Notes under the pieces: generated by a model | What the model was told of the DNA's origin: nothing | What the model saw: only the letters and a program-made list of their open reading frames with translations | The model's database searches: none | Position numbers and translations under genes: made by a program | Assembly: GCA_016584305.1 (NCBI GenBank) | Contig: JACEEZ010020100.1 | Location: forward strand, 1,567,429-1,631,428 | DNA: 64,000 bases | Direction of reading: 5' to 3' | DNA from: Chionoecetes opilio | Taxonomy: Eukaryota > Arthropoda > Malacostraca > Decapoda > Majidae | Shown: positions 13,043 through 26,316 of the stretch, in pieces | Numbering within the stretch: the stretch's first letter is position 1 | How the letters are laid out: each line of letters starts with the position of its first letter

Positions 13043-14148
13043 CATACGTGCTTGTGGTTCGGTTCTCTGGTTTCTCTTCTTTTTATATAACATATAAAAA
13101 GAATGATATGTCACTAGGTATATTATATTGACGTGGGGAAATATTTCTTATCAATCCTCATGTGATTGTGATTGTTATTCCTTTAATGCCTGTCACTGCC
13201 TCGGCTGTGTCCAGGGAATAGCAGGAAGGCAGACACTCGTGGGTACCTATGACAATTTTGATTTTATTGATTAAGATGTACGGATGTCACGAAGTTGAGC
13301 TTTTTTGGTATTTAGTATGAATTAATTGCGATAGAGGAGTGAGTGAGTTATACGTTAGTCATTAGATTAGCAGAAAAAAATACTAGTAGAGGTTGTTGGC
13401 ATGTGAGTTTGTTGTATAAGTGAAGAATAGAGAAAGTTGTGATGCTTGCTTAGATACAAAATAATATAGAGAAGTTAGAGTACTGCTTACGAAAAATATA
13501 TAAAAACAAGCAAAGATAGAAATAAGAATAAAATATAATGATTATGTATTAATGCTAGTGACGAGATTTTTTTTTTTAGGAAAGTCTTGGTACACATCTT
13601 AAGAAAAAAAGAGTCAGACCCGGTGTTGCTTTCGAAAAAAAACGAAAAAAAAGTATGTTACTCACACAAAAAAAGACAGATAGTTATCGGTGTGTCTGCA
13701 AAGAAAAAAATACAGGCAGTTAATAGTTAGTGTTGCTTGTATATGCATCGAAAAGACACGCAACTATCGGTACTATTTACAAAAAAGAAACACCGTAAAG
13801 ATGGAATACGAGAATTAGAACACGAACCCCGATAAGTACGTAATAATGAGACAAAAAAAGTAAATATTTCTTACACGCCTTTATTTTCTGGTTCACTGTT
13901 ATGATTTCCCTTCTGTCTCGTCTCGCTCATCACGTTCTCACTTCTCGACCGCCTCTTCCCATTCACTTCAGATTTACGAGTCTACATTAATACCAACAGT
14001 TTACATGCACCCTCACGACTCCCCTTCCCTCCCTCCTCGCAATCATCCCTCTTGTTTCGAGGTACTTCCCTTCTCACTACCATTTTACACGTTTTTCCTC
14101 CTTTCCATCATTTTCTGTGATTCTCATTATGGTAGAAGGGTGTAGACA
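13040..14148. other. AT-rich non-repetitive DNA
   Basis: About 1.1 kb with many short A runs (AAAAAAA near 13600-13700) and a pyrimidine-rich end. No frame, RNA gene or repeat recognised. Confidence 0.45.
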
Positions 14149-14460
14149 GTGTTGCCAGTGTTAAGTATGGAGTATCGACAGCAGTATTACCAGCGCCATA
14201 GCAGCCCCCCGACACTCTATTTTAGCGGAAAGTTAACACACGGTGAATGCTACGCCAACTTCCTCCGTCAAGCTATGAGTGAGTATCTTAATTACCGTCT
14301 TATTGGCCCCTCGTACAGCGTCCAGGCGCTATTTTGTTTCCATTTTCACAGCTTGAAGCGACACCGCATGTGAATTTCCTCCGGCAGAACGCGTACAAAA
14401 AGGGAAATTGAACAGTAATTTGATAGTAAATCAGTCTCGTTGACGTAATTTCCTGCTTTG
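14149..14460. other. unassigned segment of mixed composition
   Basis: A GC-richer island with a 74-codon plus frame (14149-14373) lacking any recognisable domain. It contains a donor-like GA|GTGAGTAT near 14278. I cannot support a gene. Confidence 0.3.
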
Positions 14461-14484
14461 TATGATACAGCGGGGATGGTGTGG

Positions 14485-14590
14485 GTGCCCCCCCCCCCTC
14501 CCCCCCCCGCCCCTCACTCGCCTGTTCCTCCCCTCCCGCCACCCCTGTCCTGTTGTTCCTCCTCCTCCTCCTCCTCCTCCTCCTCCTTTC
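14485..14590. repeat. poly-C and (CCT)n tracts
   Basis: C10 and C8 runs near 14489-14508, then eleven CCT trinucleotides (about 14555-14588). A second short (CCT)n lies at about 14766-14805. Confidence 0.9.
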
Positions 14591-14675
14591 TCTTCATATC
14601 CTCTCATTCTTCACTATGAGACTTCCATGTCCCTATCTTCATTAGGGGCATGGTAGTCTTTTCTAACTGTTATCT

Positions 14676-14775
14676 TACATGTAGTTTGATAGTTAGTTGT
14701 ATGTAGCTCAGCAGATACCCTCGTTATAGACCAATAGGTCTCCTGGTATCTGTTCTTCCTATGTATTCCGCCTCC
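14676..14775 (+). mobile_element. dispersed repeat, LINE 3'-tail-like
   Basis: Contains CAGATACC...ACCAATAGGTCTCCTGGTATCTGTTCTTCCTATGTATTCC. The reverse complement of its right half recurs at about 41572-41622 (ACATAGGAAGAACAGATACC, GGAGACCTATTG). Ends in a TTCTTCCTATGTATTCC tail like that of octamer-tailed LINEs. Confidence 0.5.
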
Positions 14776-14880
14776 TGCTCCTCCTCCTCCTCCTCCTCCT
14801 CCTCCTTTCCGTGAGTGGAAATTAAGTAATCCTTTTGTACCTGAGGTAAATGATGACCTCAGAAGGTAGTTGGCGATACG

Positions 14881-14960
14881 GTGTGTGTGTGTGTGTGTGT
14901 GTGGGTGTGTGTGTGTATGTGTGTTTGTGTGAGTGTAAGTGTGAGTGTGAGTGTGAGTGT
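14881..14960. repeat. (GT)n / GTGAGT compound microsatellite
   Basis: GT units with GTGAGT and GTATGT variants. Confidence 0.92.
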
Positions 14961-15444
14961 GTATTAGCGATCTTTTGTCACCTCTAAACAGGGGTCTCAC
15001 GCTTATACTTGATTATGTACAAAGTTTCTCCTTGATCGCAGTGGCTCATGGCATGACAGGCGCGGCCTCTATCAACACGGCGGTGCTCGCATACAGTATA
15101 ACACGTCTATCAATATTCCCTTAAAGTAACACCTCGTATATTTAGTACCACCGAGAGTCCTGTATATATAGTAACGAGGGATTGGTGGGAAAATGAAGTA
15201 GAGGGTTTGGTTACGTCTTTAGAGGGACTACAGTATGTCATCAGTGAGGGTGGATGACCTAAGGCGAGGGAGGGGCAGCTTGAGGCGTGGCTGATGTGGG
15301 CGAAGGTGTCGACGAGGCACGAACGTGGGGTCACGCGTCCACCAGGAATGTGTCGCTAAAACTTTCCCTCATGTACCGCTTCTTCTAGTCCCCCGGGTAG
15401 GGTGGGTGTGTTTTTTACCTGCTGTAGAAGTAGCGTCGTGGTGT
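14961..15444. other. unassigned spacer
   Basis: Nothing recognised. Confidence 0.4.
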
Positions 15445-15445
15445 G

Positions 15446-16047
15446 AGGGAGGGTCTGTGAGGGTCTGTGAGGGAGGGTCTGTGAGGGAGGGTGTGTGGGA
15501 GGGTCTGTGAGGGTCTGTGTGGGAGGGTCTGTGTGGGAGGGTCTGTGAGGGAGGGTCTGTGTGGGAGGGTCTGTGAGGGAGGGTCTGTGTGGGAGGGTCT
15601 GTGAGGGAGGGTCTGTGAGGGGGGTCTGTGAGGGAGGGTCTGTGAGGAAGGGTCTGTGAGGGAGGGTCTGTGAGGGAGGGTCTGTGAGGAAGGGTCTGTG
15701 AGGGAGGGTCTGTGAGGAAGGGTCTGTGAGGGAGGGTCAGTGAGGGAGGGTCAGTGAGGGAGGGTCTGTGTGGGAGGGTCTGTGAGGGAGGGTCTGTGAG
15801 GGAGGGTCTGTGTGGGAGGGTCTGTGAGGGAGGGTATGTGTGGGAGGGTCTGTGAGGGAGGGTCTGTGAGGGAGGGTCTGTGTGGGAGGGTCTGTGAGGG
15901 AGGGTCTGTGTGGGAGGGTCTGTGAGGGAGGGTCTGTGAGGAAGGGTCTGTGTGGGAAGGTCTGTGTGGGAGGGTCTGTGTGGGAGGGTCTGTGAGGGAG
16001 GGTGTGTGAGGTAGGGTCTGTGAGGGAGGGTCTGTGACGAGGAGGAG
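15446..16047 (+). repeat. 14-bp G-rich minisatellite
   Basis: About 43 units of GGTCTGTGAGGGAG, with a common GGTCTGTGTGGGAG variant and rarer GAGGAAG and GTCAGTG forms. Variant types alternate in places, giving 28-bp sub-periods. The G-rich strand has GGG runs every 14 bases. The complementary strand contains no stop codon in any frame and no usual start codon. Confidence 0.97.
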
Positions 16048-16690
16048 TCTGTGGGAGGATCTTAAGGGATGCCGGATTGGAGGGAAAGAAAGTGAGGAGA
16101 AAAGAAAAGGAAAGAGGAAAGGGAAAAACGAAAAGAGGAAAGGGAAGAAGGAGGAAAAAGAGAAAGAGGGAGGAAAGTGAGGAGAAACCAGAGATAGACG
16201 TGAAAATGTGAAGGAAAAGCTAGCCTGTATGTGTGTGTGTGTGCGTAAAACAAGCAGGCAGGCAGGATATGCTATTCAGTTATCTTGAGCCAGGCAGGTG
16301 TGGGTTCAGTACATGGGTCTGGGAGAGGGAGAAGGGAGATGGAGGGGGGGGGGGGAGGAGGGGGAAGGGAGCACTGATGGCAGGGGATAGGAATAGAGGG
16401 ACGTGCGGAACACATTACCCCTTCCCCCTCCCTTCCCCCTTCCCTCTCTATCCCCTCCTGTCCCCCCCAAGACCCCTCCTTTCCCTCTGTTCTGTCACCG
16501 TCCCCGCCCCGCCAGCGTAACATTAGCAGCTCCCTCAGGTGTCATTAGAGCCTCGTCCCGCCAGGTATCTCGTCACCCCGCCATGCACTCACCGTTGTAA
16601 CCAGGACACCAGGCATACGATACTGCTAATTATTGCATCACCTTAACGATCCTACTCAGACTTGAACCTTTATTTTGATGTTTGCTACTT
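16048..16690. other. purine-rich spacer with poly-G
   Basis: Purine-rich GGAAAGG sequence at 16080-16215, a short GT run at 16231-16243, a G10 run near 16346, and C-rich TCCCCTTCCC at 16420-16470. No gene recognised. Confidence 0.6.
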
Positions 16691-16975
16691 ATCTTATCAC
16701 TTTTCGTAGCCTGTCCTGTGCGTTGCTTTACCTTTTACAGATAGATTACTTTAGAACTAGTTGTTTTGAACCTTTTTTCATGTTATCTTCTTTTCTCATA
16801 ACTTTTCGTAGCCTGTCCTGTGCGATGCTTTACCTTTTACAGATAGATTACTTTAGATCTAGTTGTTTTGGACCTTTTTTCATGTTATCTTCTTTTCTCA
16901 TCACTTTTCGTAGCCTGTCCTGTGCGTTGCTTTAGCTTTTACAGATAGATTACTTTAGGACTAGTTGTGTGTTAT
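16691..16975 (+). repeat. 102-bp tandem repeat, about 2.8 copies
   Basis: TTTTCGTAGCCTGTCCTGTG recurs at 16701, 16803 and 16905 with exactly 102-bp spacing. Interior TTTACAGATAGATTACTTTA and CATGTTATCTTCTTTTCTCA are also repeated. Because 102 is a multiple of 3, an 86-codon plus frame stays open with a 34-residue period. I see no signature that it encodes a protein. Confidence 0.95.
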
Positions 16976-17287
16976 GGATTTACGCTGCTCTGTGGGGCGG
17001 TAAGCTGTGTCGAGTGTCGATTGTGAGTCCTGTAGTGATGCGCGTTTATATGAATATGTATTTGTTGTGGTATGATGGTATATATCTATCCTGTGACCCT
17101 TGTTGCAGATGGGAACACTGACTTGGAACATGCAGCCAAGAAGTGTAGGTACTAAGGTAGTAATCTATTCATACGGAAAAAGTGCAAAAAAATATATATA
17201 TATAAACGCTTAAGTGCAATTTTCTGGAGTAGAACATGGTGGCTGAAACTGTTTACCTGGACGCGATGTGTGTTGTGTGTGTTCCCC

Positions 17288-17288
<1 letters not shown>

Positions 17289-17325
<37 letters not shown>

Positions 17326-19815
17326 TCACAAGGAACTGGCCAAGGGCATAACAAAAATGGGTAACACAAAGCCCGTTTAGTTGCCAGTCCCTATAAAGAA
17401 GACAGTAAGAGAATAAAATAAAAACAGAGGGGTAGGCCAATTTAGTTCGGGAGGTGTCTTGTTACTCTTCTTTTGAAAAGATTTAAGTCATAGGAAAGTG
17501 GAAAAATAGAAACAGGAAGAGAGTTCCAGAGTTTACCAGTGAAAGGGATGAAAGAGTAAAGATACTGATTAACTCTTGCATTAGGAAGATGGACAGAATA
17601 GGGATGAGAATGAGTAGAAAGTCTTGTGCAGCGAGGCCGCGGGAGGGGGGGAGGCATGCAGTTAGCAAGTTCAGAAGAGCAGTGAGCATGAAAATAACGG
17701 TAGAAGAGAGCAAGAGAAGCAACATTGCGGCGGTGATTTAAGGATTGAAGACAGTCAGTCAGAGGAGAGGAGTTGATGAGACGAAAAGCTTTTGACTCAA
17801 CCCTGTTTAGGAGAGCTGTATGAGTGGATCCTCCCCAAACATGTGAGACATACTCCACACATGGGCGGATAAGGCCCCTGTAGAGAGCAAGCAATTGGGA
17901 GGGAGAAAAAAAAAAGAAAAAAAAAAAGGACGCAGACGCCACAGCACACCTAACTTCTTAGAAGCTGTTTTAGCAAGAGATGAGATGTGAGATTTCCAGT
18001 TCAGATTTTTAGTAAAGGTTAGTCCTAGAATGTTCATTGTAGAAGAAGGAGACAGTTGAGTGTTATTGAAGAAGAGGGGATAGTTATCTGGTAGGTTTTG
18101 TCGAGTAGATAGGTGAAGAAATTGGGTTTTTGAGGCATTGAACAAAACAAGGTTTGCTTTGCCCCAATCAGAAATTATAGAAAGATCAGAAGTTAGGCGC
18201 TCTGTGGCATCTCTCCGTGAATCACTTAGTTCCTGTTGAGTTGGACGTCTAATAAACGACGTTGAAAAATGCAGGGTAGAATCATCAGCGTAGGAGTGGA
18301 TAGGGCTTTGAGTTAGACTTAGAAGATCATTAATAAATAATAGAAAGAGAGTGGGTGATAGGACAGAACCCTGGGGAACACCACTATTGATAGATTTAGG
18401 AGAAGAACAATGTCCGTCCACAGTAGCTGCAATAGAAACGGTTTGAAAGGGAAAACTTAAAATGAAGGTACAGAGAGAAGGATAGAAACCGAATGAGGGT
18501 AGTTGGAAATTAAAGATTTGTGCCAGACTCTATCAAAAGCTTTTGATATGTCAAGGGCAACAAAAAAAAGTTTCACCGAAACCCCTAAAGGAGGATGACC
18601 AAGACTCAGTTAGGAAAGCTAGGAGATCGCCAGTAGATCGCCCTTTACGGAAACCGTACTGACGATCAGATAAAAGATTGTGAGCAGATAGATGCTTAAG
18701 AATCTTCTTATTAAGTATAGATTCAAAAACTTTAGAAAGGCAGGAAGTCAAAGCTATAGGACGGTAGTTTGAAGGATTAGAACGGTCCCCCTTCTTAGAA
18801 ACAGGTTGGATGTGAGCAAACTTCCAGCAAGAAGGAAAGGTGGAAGTAGATAGACAAAGACGGAAAAGTTTGACCAGGCAAGGTGCAAGCACAGAAGCAC
18901 AGTTTTTGAGAATAATAGGAGGGACTCCGTCAGGACCGTAAGCCTTCCGAGGATCTAGGCCAGAAAGGGCAAAGAAAACATCATTACGAAGGATCTTAAT
19001 GACAGGCATAATATAGTCAGAGGGTGGAGGAGAAGGAGGAACAAGCCCTTCATCAGCCAGAGTGGAATTTTTAGCAAATGTTTGAGCGAAGAGTTCAGCT
19101 TTAGAAATAGATGAGACAGCTGTGGAGCCATCTGGGTGAAGCATAGGAGGGAAAGATGAAGAAGAAAAATGGTTAGAGATGTTATTAGCTAGATGCCAGA
19201 AGTCACGAGAGGAATTTGATTCAGAAAGAGTTTGACATTTTCTATGAATGAAAAAGTTTTTGGTAAGTTGAAGTAAAGATTTGGCATGATTACGGGCAGA
19301 AATATAAAGGGCATGAGTTTCAGGAGATGGATGCTTACGGTACCGTTTGTGAGCCACCTCCCTATCTCGGACAGCATGAGAACAAGCAGAGTTAAACCAA
19401 GGTTGACGGGCTTTAGGATTAGAGAAAGTATGTGGAATGTACGCCTCCATGCCAGAGACTATGACCTCAGTTATGCGCTCTGCACAAAGAGATGGGTCTT
19501 TGACATGGAAGCAGTAATCATTCCATTGAAAATCAGAGTAGTACTGCCCTAGGTCTTCCCACTTAGCTGAGTTGAAGTGCCAGAAGCACCTCCGCTTAGG
19601 TGGGTCCCGAGACGGTACCGGAGCGATAGGACAGGTTACAGAAATAAGATTGTGATCGGAGGAACCCAACGGAGAGAATAGTTTTTCAGAGTAAGCAGAA
19701 GGATTAGTAGTTAGAAAAAGATCAAGAATGTTGGGCGTGTCTCCAAGGCGGTCAGGAATACGGGTAGGGTGCTGCACCAGCTGCTCTAGGTATCCTGTAT
19801 CCTGCCGTTGTGAAT
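17289..19815 (-). pseudogene. 5'-truncated, frameshifted non-LTR retrotransposon (LINE)
   Basis: Read on the minus strand from 19815 to a poly(A) tail seen as poly(T) at 17291-17322. The first frame (18551-19777) holds the C-terminal endonuclease part, with [11 protein letters not shown] and the SSDHNLI motif. A linker follows, then the N-terminal RT blocks [12 protein letters not shown] and [14 protein letters not shown] second frame (17807-18421) holds GVPQGSVLSPTLF and the catalytic SYADDSTL. A third (17442-17942) holds the C-terminal region with RGLIRPCVEY, SLNHRRNVASL and GKLWNSLPV. The breaks fall at an A-run near 18561-18567 and an A-rich insertion near 17908-17927. The N-terminal endonuclease and any ORF1 are missing: a TAA lies just upstream of the retained frame, near 19823. 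Not active. I place it only broadly, in the Jockey/CR1-type apurinic-endonuclease LINEs. Confidence 0.93.
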
Positions 19816-21620
19816 TTTGTTATATTATTATATATTATATTCATATTCGTATCAGAAAAGTATCCGGGCTTCTTTTTCTCTTTTCTTCCACGAGAAGGAT
19901 TATCAGTGGAAGTGTGTAAAGTTTCCACTGTCATGCATGACATTGCTGCAGTTTTTATTTGAAGAGATAATGCCAAAGAGGGATTTCAAACATACATATT
20001 TTGTGATTGGTGTGTAATCTTGGGTTGTAAGTGAAATCATGCATGTTTTATAAGACACTTGATAGAATTTCATGATAGAGTGACACGCAATTTTTGACCT
20101 GGCTAAGTTAGGGGTTCATTTTAGCTGTTGAGGTTTGAGAGGAACGTTCTGTTCTGGCTCGGCAAATCGTGCACGACCGTAGAGTCTTCCAGGGGCTATT
20201 TGTTTACCGGATTGAGTCTTGTTGGAAAATTGGCCGACTTGCGAGACGGAATGGTCCCAGATTCCAGACTGTTGAATATATGCTGTCCAAATAGATACCT
20301 TTTTGTTAACGTTCTCAGATATATTATTGAGGAAAAAGAATGAATATCATCGTCGTCATGTCTCGTTTTGGTGATACGCGGACATGCCAGCAAGTTTCCG
20401 CGTTGGTTTAGGGCTGCGGGGCACATGAGAGTGCGGGCCACCGACGAGGCAGGAGTGATAAAGATGTGATCATTTTATACCTCCCAAAGATAATAAAAGG
20501 GCGAAGTCTTGTCCAGGTAGAATTAACCTTTAAAATCACAGCCATCAGATCACACACACAGCCACTGATAGCCAGCGACTCCTCCAGGCTGTGTAAAATT
20601 ATGCGTGAGGAACGAAAAGTATCTGCCCTGCATCGCGGAAAAAGCCACTGTGTTTAGGAACTATTTTGGAACGCGAGAAAGAGCATCAAATACAAAGACA
20701 GCAGCCACTACCTGACGTGACAAGGAGGAGGCAGAGTTACTCCCAACAGTGACGGAGAGTAAAGGGAGACACGCATGATAAATCTATAGAAATAATCATA
20801 TACGGAATATAGGTGATGAAAGACGTACCATTGCTTCGAAAGTAGCGAAATGAAAGAGATCCTAAGATGGCCCAACCCTTCTATTATGTAACACTTGAAA
20901 CACTTGAAACACTTTAATATGCTTACCATAATACATACGTTAATAAAGTTATATAACATAATTTGTGTAAGCAGCCCATACGAAGCCATACGGCTATTCG
21001 GGCAGCATCTCTGTAGTTTACAAACAAGTTTATCTAGGACGTCAGTAGCAATTACATAAAAGAAGAAGAAAAAAAGAAAATAAAAAGAAAAACAAGGTAA
21101 ACAAAAAACAAACAAAAAAACAGGAGAAATACATAGACAATTTTAGGGGTGTATATCATTACCTATTGACCTCCGTGTGGTGAGGGAGCTAAGTCTAGGG
21201 GTTCAATTCCGACCGACATGGTACTGTTATACAATTTGTCTTAATTGATTAAATAATAATAATGATAATAGTAATACTACTTGATGAACCTGACAGCAAA
21301 ATAATAGGAAAGACATCAGCAGGAGAAGTGCAAAGCGTTTTTTTCCACCTTCCTTTATTCCTAGCGATATCAGCTGCACTAGAGTACAATCCAAGCAATC
21401 GGCGGCCTTTCCTCAACCATTTCCTTTCCTCAACGCTGCAATTGGCGTTATTTATACGTAGACTCTCTTCACTAACAAGGCAAGTGTGTCATTAGCTTCC
21501 TGCCGGGGTGCGACCTGAGAGTGGTAATTCCGTGCGGCTTTTCTACGCCCGGACACAGCGATGGTGGGTGGGTGGGAGTGTGATTGGCGTGCCTGCCTTA
21601 GTGTTGACTGCAAGCCTGGC
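19816..21620. other. non-repetitive DNA without recognised genes
   Basis: About 1.8 kb of mixed sequence. No frame shows a domain. A GGGGTTCAATTCC near 21196 resembles a tRNA B box, but no convincing A box or tail accompanies it. AT/GATA-type patches lie near 21250. Confidence 0.4.
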
Positions 21621-21626
21621 TTCTCA

Positions 21627-21700
21627 TAAGAACATGAAAACATCAGAAAATAAGGAAGCTACAAGAGACCGCGAGACCTACACGTGGTAGTTCCTCCTCA
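21627..21700 (-). mobile_element. CR1-like LINE 3'-end fragment, copy 2
   Basis: ATAAGAACATGAAAACATC, then AAATAAGGAAGCTACAAGAG and CGCGAGACCTACACGTGG. Same order and strand as the copies at 8970, 29203 and 43170. Confidence 0.75.
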
Positions 21701-22017
21701 CGCAGATAGCCTCGCATGCTAACTCGTGTGTGTACCTTGATAACGTATCTGTCTATATATACGTAATCATTTGTGTTGTTAGTTTTTTTCATCTGTGGTG
21801 TTATATCTGTGCCTTATGAGAGATATGTGTAGGATGGACTTTTTTTGCATATATAGAATTCTGTTAAGCTTCGTAAAGACTTATTTTTGTGGGTGCATTT
21901 TTTACTTTAAAGTCTTAATGATCCAGAAGTGCGCGGAGGAAAATGTACTTAGGGAGACTATTGCCTTGCTGTACTCTCTAGGTCGGTGTGGTTTGTAATA
22001 AGTTAATAAGCGTTGAG

Positions 22018-22165
<148 letters not shown>

Positions 22166-22394
22166 TTGAATACGATGTTATGTGTACAAAGCCATTCCAA
22201 TTGCCTTTCTAAGCATCATACTGTACTTATTACAGGTAACTTCTGGTAGTTATAATACTAATATTAGTAGTAACTGTAAAAATATAAATATCAAATGATA
22301 ATAATAATAATGATGATAATAATAGAATAATGATCATAATGATAATGATAGTAATGATAATATTAATTATAACATAATACGTAATATTACATAA

Positions 22395-22615
22395 AAATCT
22401 ACTACGTTAGTGAAACATGACAAGGCGTTACTGCAGAGCTTCTTACACTAATTGACTGAATGTCCGTCTGTCCAGCTAAGGGTCCACCATTTCTGTCCTA
22501 ATTTCAACCAAATTTTCAGGAAAGGTTAAGGTCATCCCTGGGAATGTTTAAGAAATATTCAGCCAGGTTTATATCATTTCTTCATTAGTTGAACAGAATA
22601 GTTATTTTATTGCAG
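22395..22615 (+). repeat. dispersed repeat family R, copy 1
   Basis: Contains GTTAGTGAAACATGACAAGG, ATGTCCGTCTGTCCAGC, TAAGGGTCCACCATTTCT and GGTTAAGGTCATCCCTGG. The left half recurs at 34065-34175 and the right half at 29463-29560. No open frame. Confidence 0.75.
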
Positions 22616-22631
22616 CCTGGGGCATACTTAC

Positions 22632-22849
22632 CTATAGTCTATTTTTTTTAACAAGGCAAAAAATCCAACCCCTTTGCTGCTTACTGACTGATATTGGATG
22701 CCAGGAGAAGGGAATACTACGCTTCCTCTTAATTTCAGTTGTATTTTATCATAGTTAACCCTATTATCAGGTAAACATAGGCATCATTTTAAGCATGACA
22801 CCTTAAATTAGAATGGAATTTTTGCCTTGTTAAAAAAAATAGACTATAG
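22632..22849 (+). mobile_element. MITE with CTATAGTCTATTT inverted ends, copy 1
   Basis: 218 bp. The left end CTATAGTCTATTTTTTTT, then AACAAGGCAAAAA, is mirrored at the right end by TTTTTGCCTTGTT and AAATAGACTATAG. Interior TGCTGCTTACTGACTGATAT and GCCAGGAGAAGGGAATACTA are shared with 49228-49450. No transposase frame. The palindromic CTATAG end suggests a TA target, but this is not proven. Confidence 0.88.
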
Positions 22850-23129
22850 CAAAGTAGTCATGATCTTCTTTATCTGATGATCTTATTATGTTCTTTATTT
22901 TCTTCTTTTCTTTATCCTCTACTTTTCTTTTCCCTCTTCTTCCTTTTTCTTCTTTCTTCTTCTTATTCTTCGTTTTCTTCTTTATAGACTTTGGTTATTC
23001 ATAGATATGTGGATCGCTTTCTTCCCCTCCTTCAACTGTTGTCTCAATTATCACTCCTCTAGCAAACACATAAGAAGCATACAATCTAACTACATAAGAA
23101 TACGGGTTCTCAATCACGGTGAGTATAGT
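22850..23129. other. pyrimidine-rich spacer
   Basis: TTCTTC-rich low-complexity DNA around 22910-22990. Nothing else recognised. Confidence 0.45.
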
Positions 23130-23145
23130 GTCTGGCAGGGATAGC

Positions 23146-24083
23146 TATATACAGAGATCAGGGACTCCTTTATAACGTACACTAAACCTTGTCCTTGTTA
23201 GAGTAACAGTTTTGCCTGAATGATAGATACAGGGATCAGGGACTCCTTTATAATGTACACTAAACCTTGTCCTTGTTAGAGTTAGAGTTTTGCCCCTGAA
23301 TGATAGATACAGGGATCAGGGACTCCTTTACAACGTACACTAAACCTTGTCCTTGTTAGAGTAAGAGTTTTGCCCCTGAATGATAGATACAGGGATCAGG
23401 GACTCCTTTATAACGTACACTAAACCTTGTCCTTGTTAGAGTTAGTTTTGCCAGAAGGATAGATACAAGGATCAGGGACTCCTTTATAACGTACACTAAA
23501 CCTTGTCCTTGTTAGAGTAAGAGTTTTGCCTGAATGATAGATACAAGGATCAGGGACTCCTTTATAATGTACACTAAACCTTGTCCTTGTTAGAGTTAGA
23601 GTTTTGCCTGAATGATAGATACAGGGATCAGAGACTCCTTTACAACGTACACTAAACCTTGTCCTTGTTAGAGTAAGAGTTTTGCCTGAAGGATAGATAC
23701 AGGGATCAGGGACTCCTTTATAACGTACACTAAACCTTGTCCTTGTCAGAGTAAGAGTTTTGCCTGAATGATAGATACAGGGATCAGAGACTCCTTTACA
23801 ACGTACACTAAACCTTGTCCTTGTTAGAGTAAGAGTTTTGCCTGAATGATAGATACAGGGATCAGAGACTCCTTTACAACGTACACTAAACCTTGTCCTT
23901 GTCAGAGTAAGAGTTTTGCCTGAAGGATAGATACAGGGATCAGAGACTCCTTTACAACGTACACTAAACCTTGTCCTTGTCAGAGTAAGAGTTTTGCCTG
24001 AAGGATAGATACAGGGATCAGGGACTCCTTTATAATGTACACTAAACCTTGTCCTTGTTAGAGTAAGAGTTTTGCCTGAAGGA
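23146..24083. repeat. 78-bp minisatellite, about 12 copies
   Basis: The unit reads GATAGATACAGGGATCAGGG, then ACTCCTTTATAACGTACAC, TAAACCTTGTCCTTG and TTAGAGTAAGAGTTTTGCC. Variants alternate TATAA/TACAA, GGGACT/GAGACT and TTAGAG/CAGAG. Some left-end units carry a 2-bp insertion (GCCCCTG) and one lacks six bases (GTTAGTTTTGCC). Confidence 0.97.
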
Positions 24084-25578
<1,495 letters not shown>

Positions 25579-25602
25579 TGTGTGTGTGTGTGTGTGTTTG
25601 TA

Positions 25603-25633
<31 letters not shown>

Positions 25634-25640
25634 GTGTGTC
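25579..25640. repeat. (GT)n microsatellite
   Basis: GT repeats with GTTTGTAT, GTGCGT and GTCTGT interruptions. Confidence 0.95.
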
Positions 25641-25802
25641 TGTGGTTTGCTGTAGTGATGCTGCTTGTTATGCGCCATGCCACACTGTATACACAAGAAG
25701 TGGTGCAGGTGTGTCGCTCCACGTTACTGACCTCGTCACACCTGAAAGACTGGGAAAAATGCGTCTGAAACACAGCCGGAGAAGAGCAGAGGAGAAAAAT
25801 AT

Positions 25803-26060
25803 AGAGGTTGCTGCAGGAAGAAGAACATAGAGGTTGCTGCAGGGAGAAGAACATAGAGGTTGCTGCAGGGAGAATAACATAGAGGTTGCTGCAGGGAGAA
25901 TAACATAGAGGTTGCTGCAGGGAGAATAACATAGAGGTTGCTGCAGGGAGAAGAACATAGAGGTTGCTGCAGGGAGAAGAACATAGAGGTTGCTGCAGGG
26001 AGAAGAACATAGAGGTTGCTGCAGGGAGAAGAACATAGAGGTTGCTGCAGGGAGAATAAC
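25803..26060. repeat. 26-bp minisatellite, about 10 copies
   Basis: The unit AGAGGTTGCTGCAGGGAGAA followed by GAACAT (or TAACAT) is repeated in tandem. Each unit carries CTGCAG. The minus strand lacks stop codons in all three frames, which gives three overlapping artefactual open frames. Confidence 0.97.
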
Positions 26061-26235
26061 AGAGGGAATAAAAAAAGAAGAATATCGGTCTGTTTTGGGG
26101 ATTTGATGTATTTATTTCAAAACTTCCGTCCTTTTTGTGCGAGTTTCTGTCTTACATCTCCTAAGGCTAAGTTACTCGTGTGCAAGGCAAGGATAGATTC
26201 ATATACTTTCTGTGTTGCATGAGGTGCTGATGGTT

Positions 26236-26316
26236 TTGTGTGTGTGTGTGTGTGTGTGGGTGTGTGGGTGGGTGGGTGGGTGGGTGGGTGGGTGCGTGTG
26301 TGTGTGTGTGTGTGTC
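26236..26316. repeat. (GT)n with a (GGGT)n core
   Basis: GT repeats enclose at least eight consecutive GGGT units (26266-26293). Runs of GGGTGGGTGGGTGGGT are well known to form very stable parallel G-quadruplexes. Confidence 0.95.

Noticed and set aside
17442..19777. Active LINE
   Set aside because: At least two frameshifts, loss of the N-terminal endonuclease and 5' part, and a disrupted segment between the RT blocks.
21165..21230. tRNA or SINE suggested by GGGGTTCAATTCC
   Set aside because: A B-box-like string only. No matching A box at tRNA spacing, no second copy and no tail.
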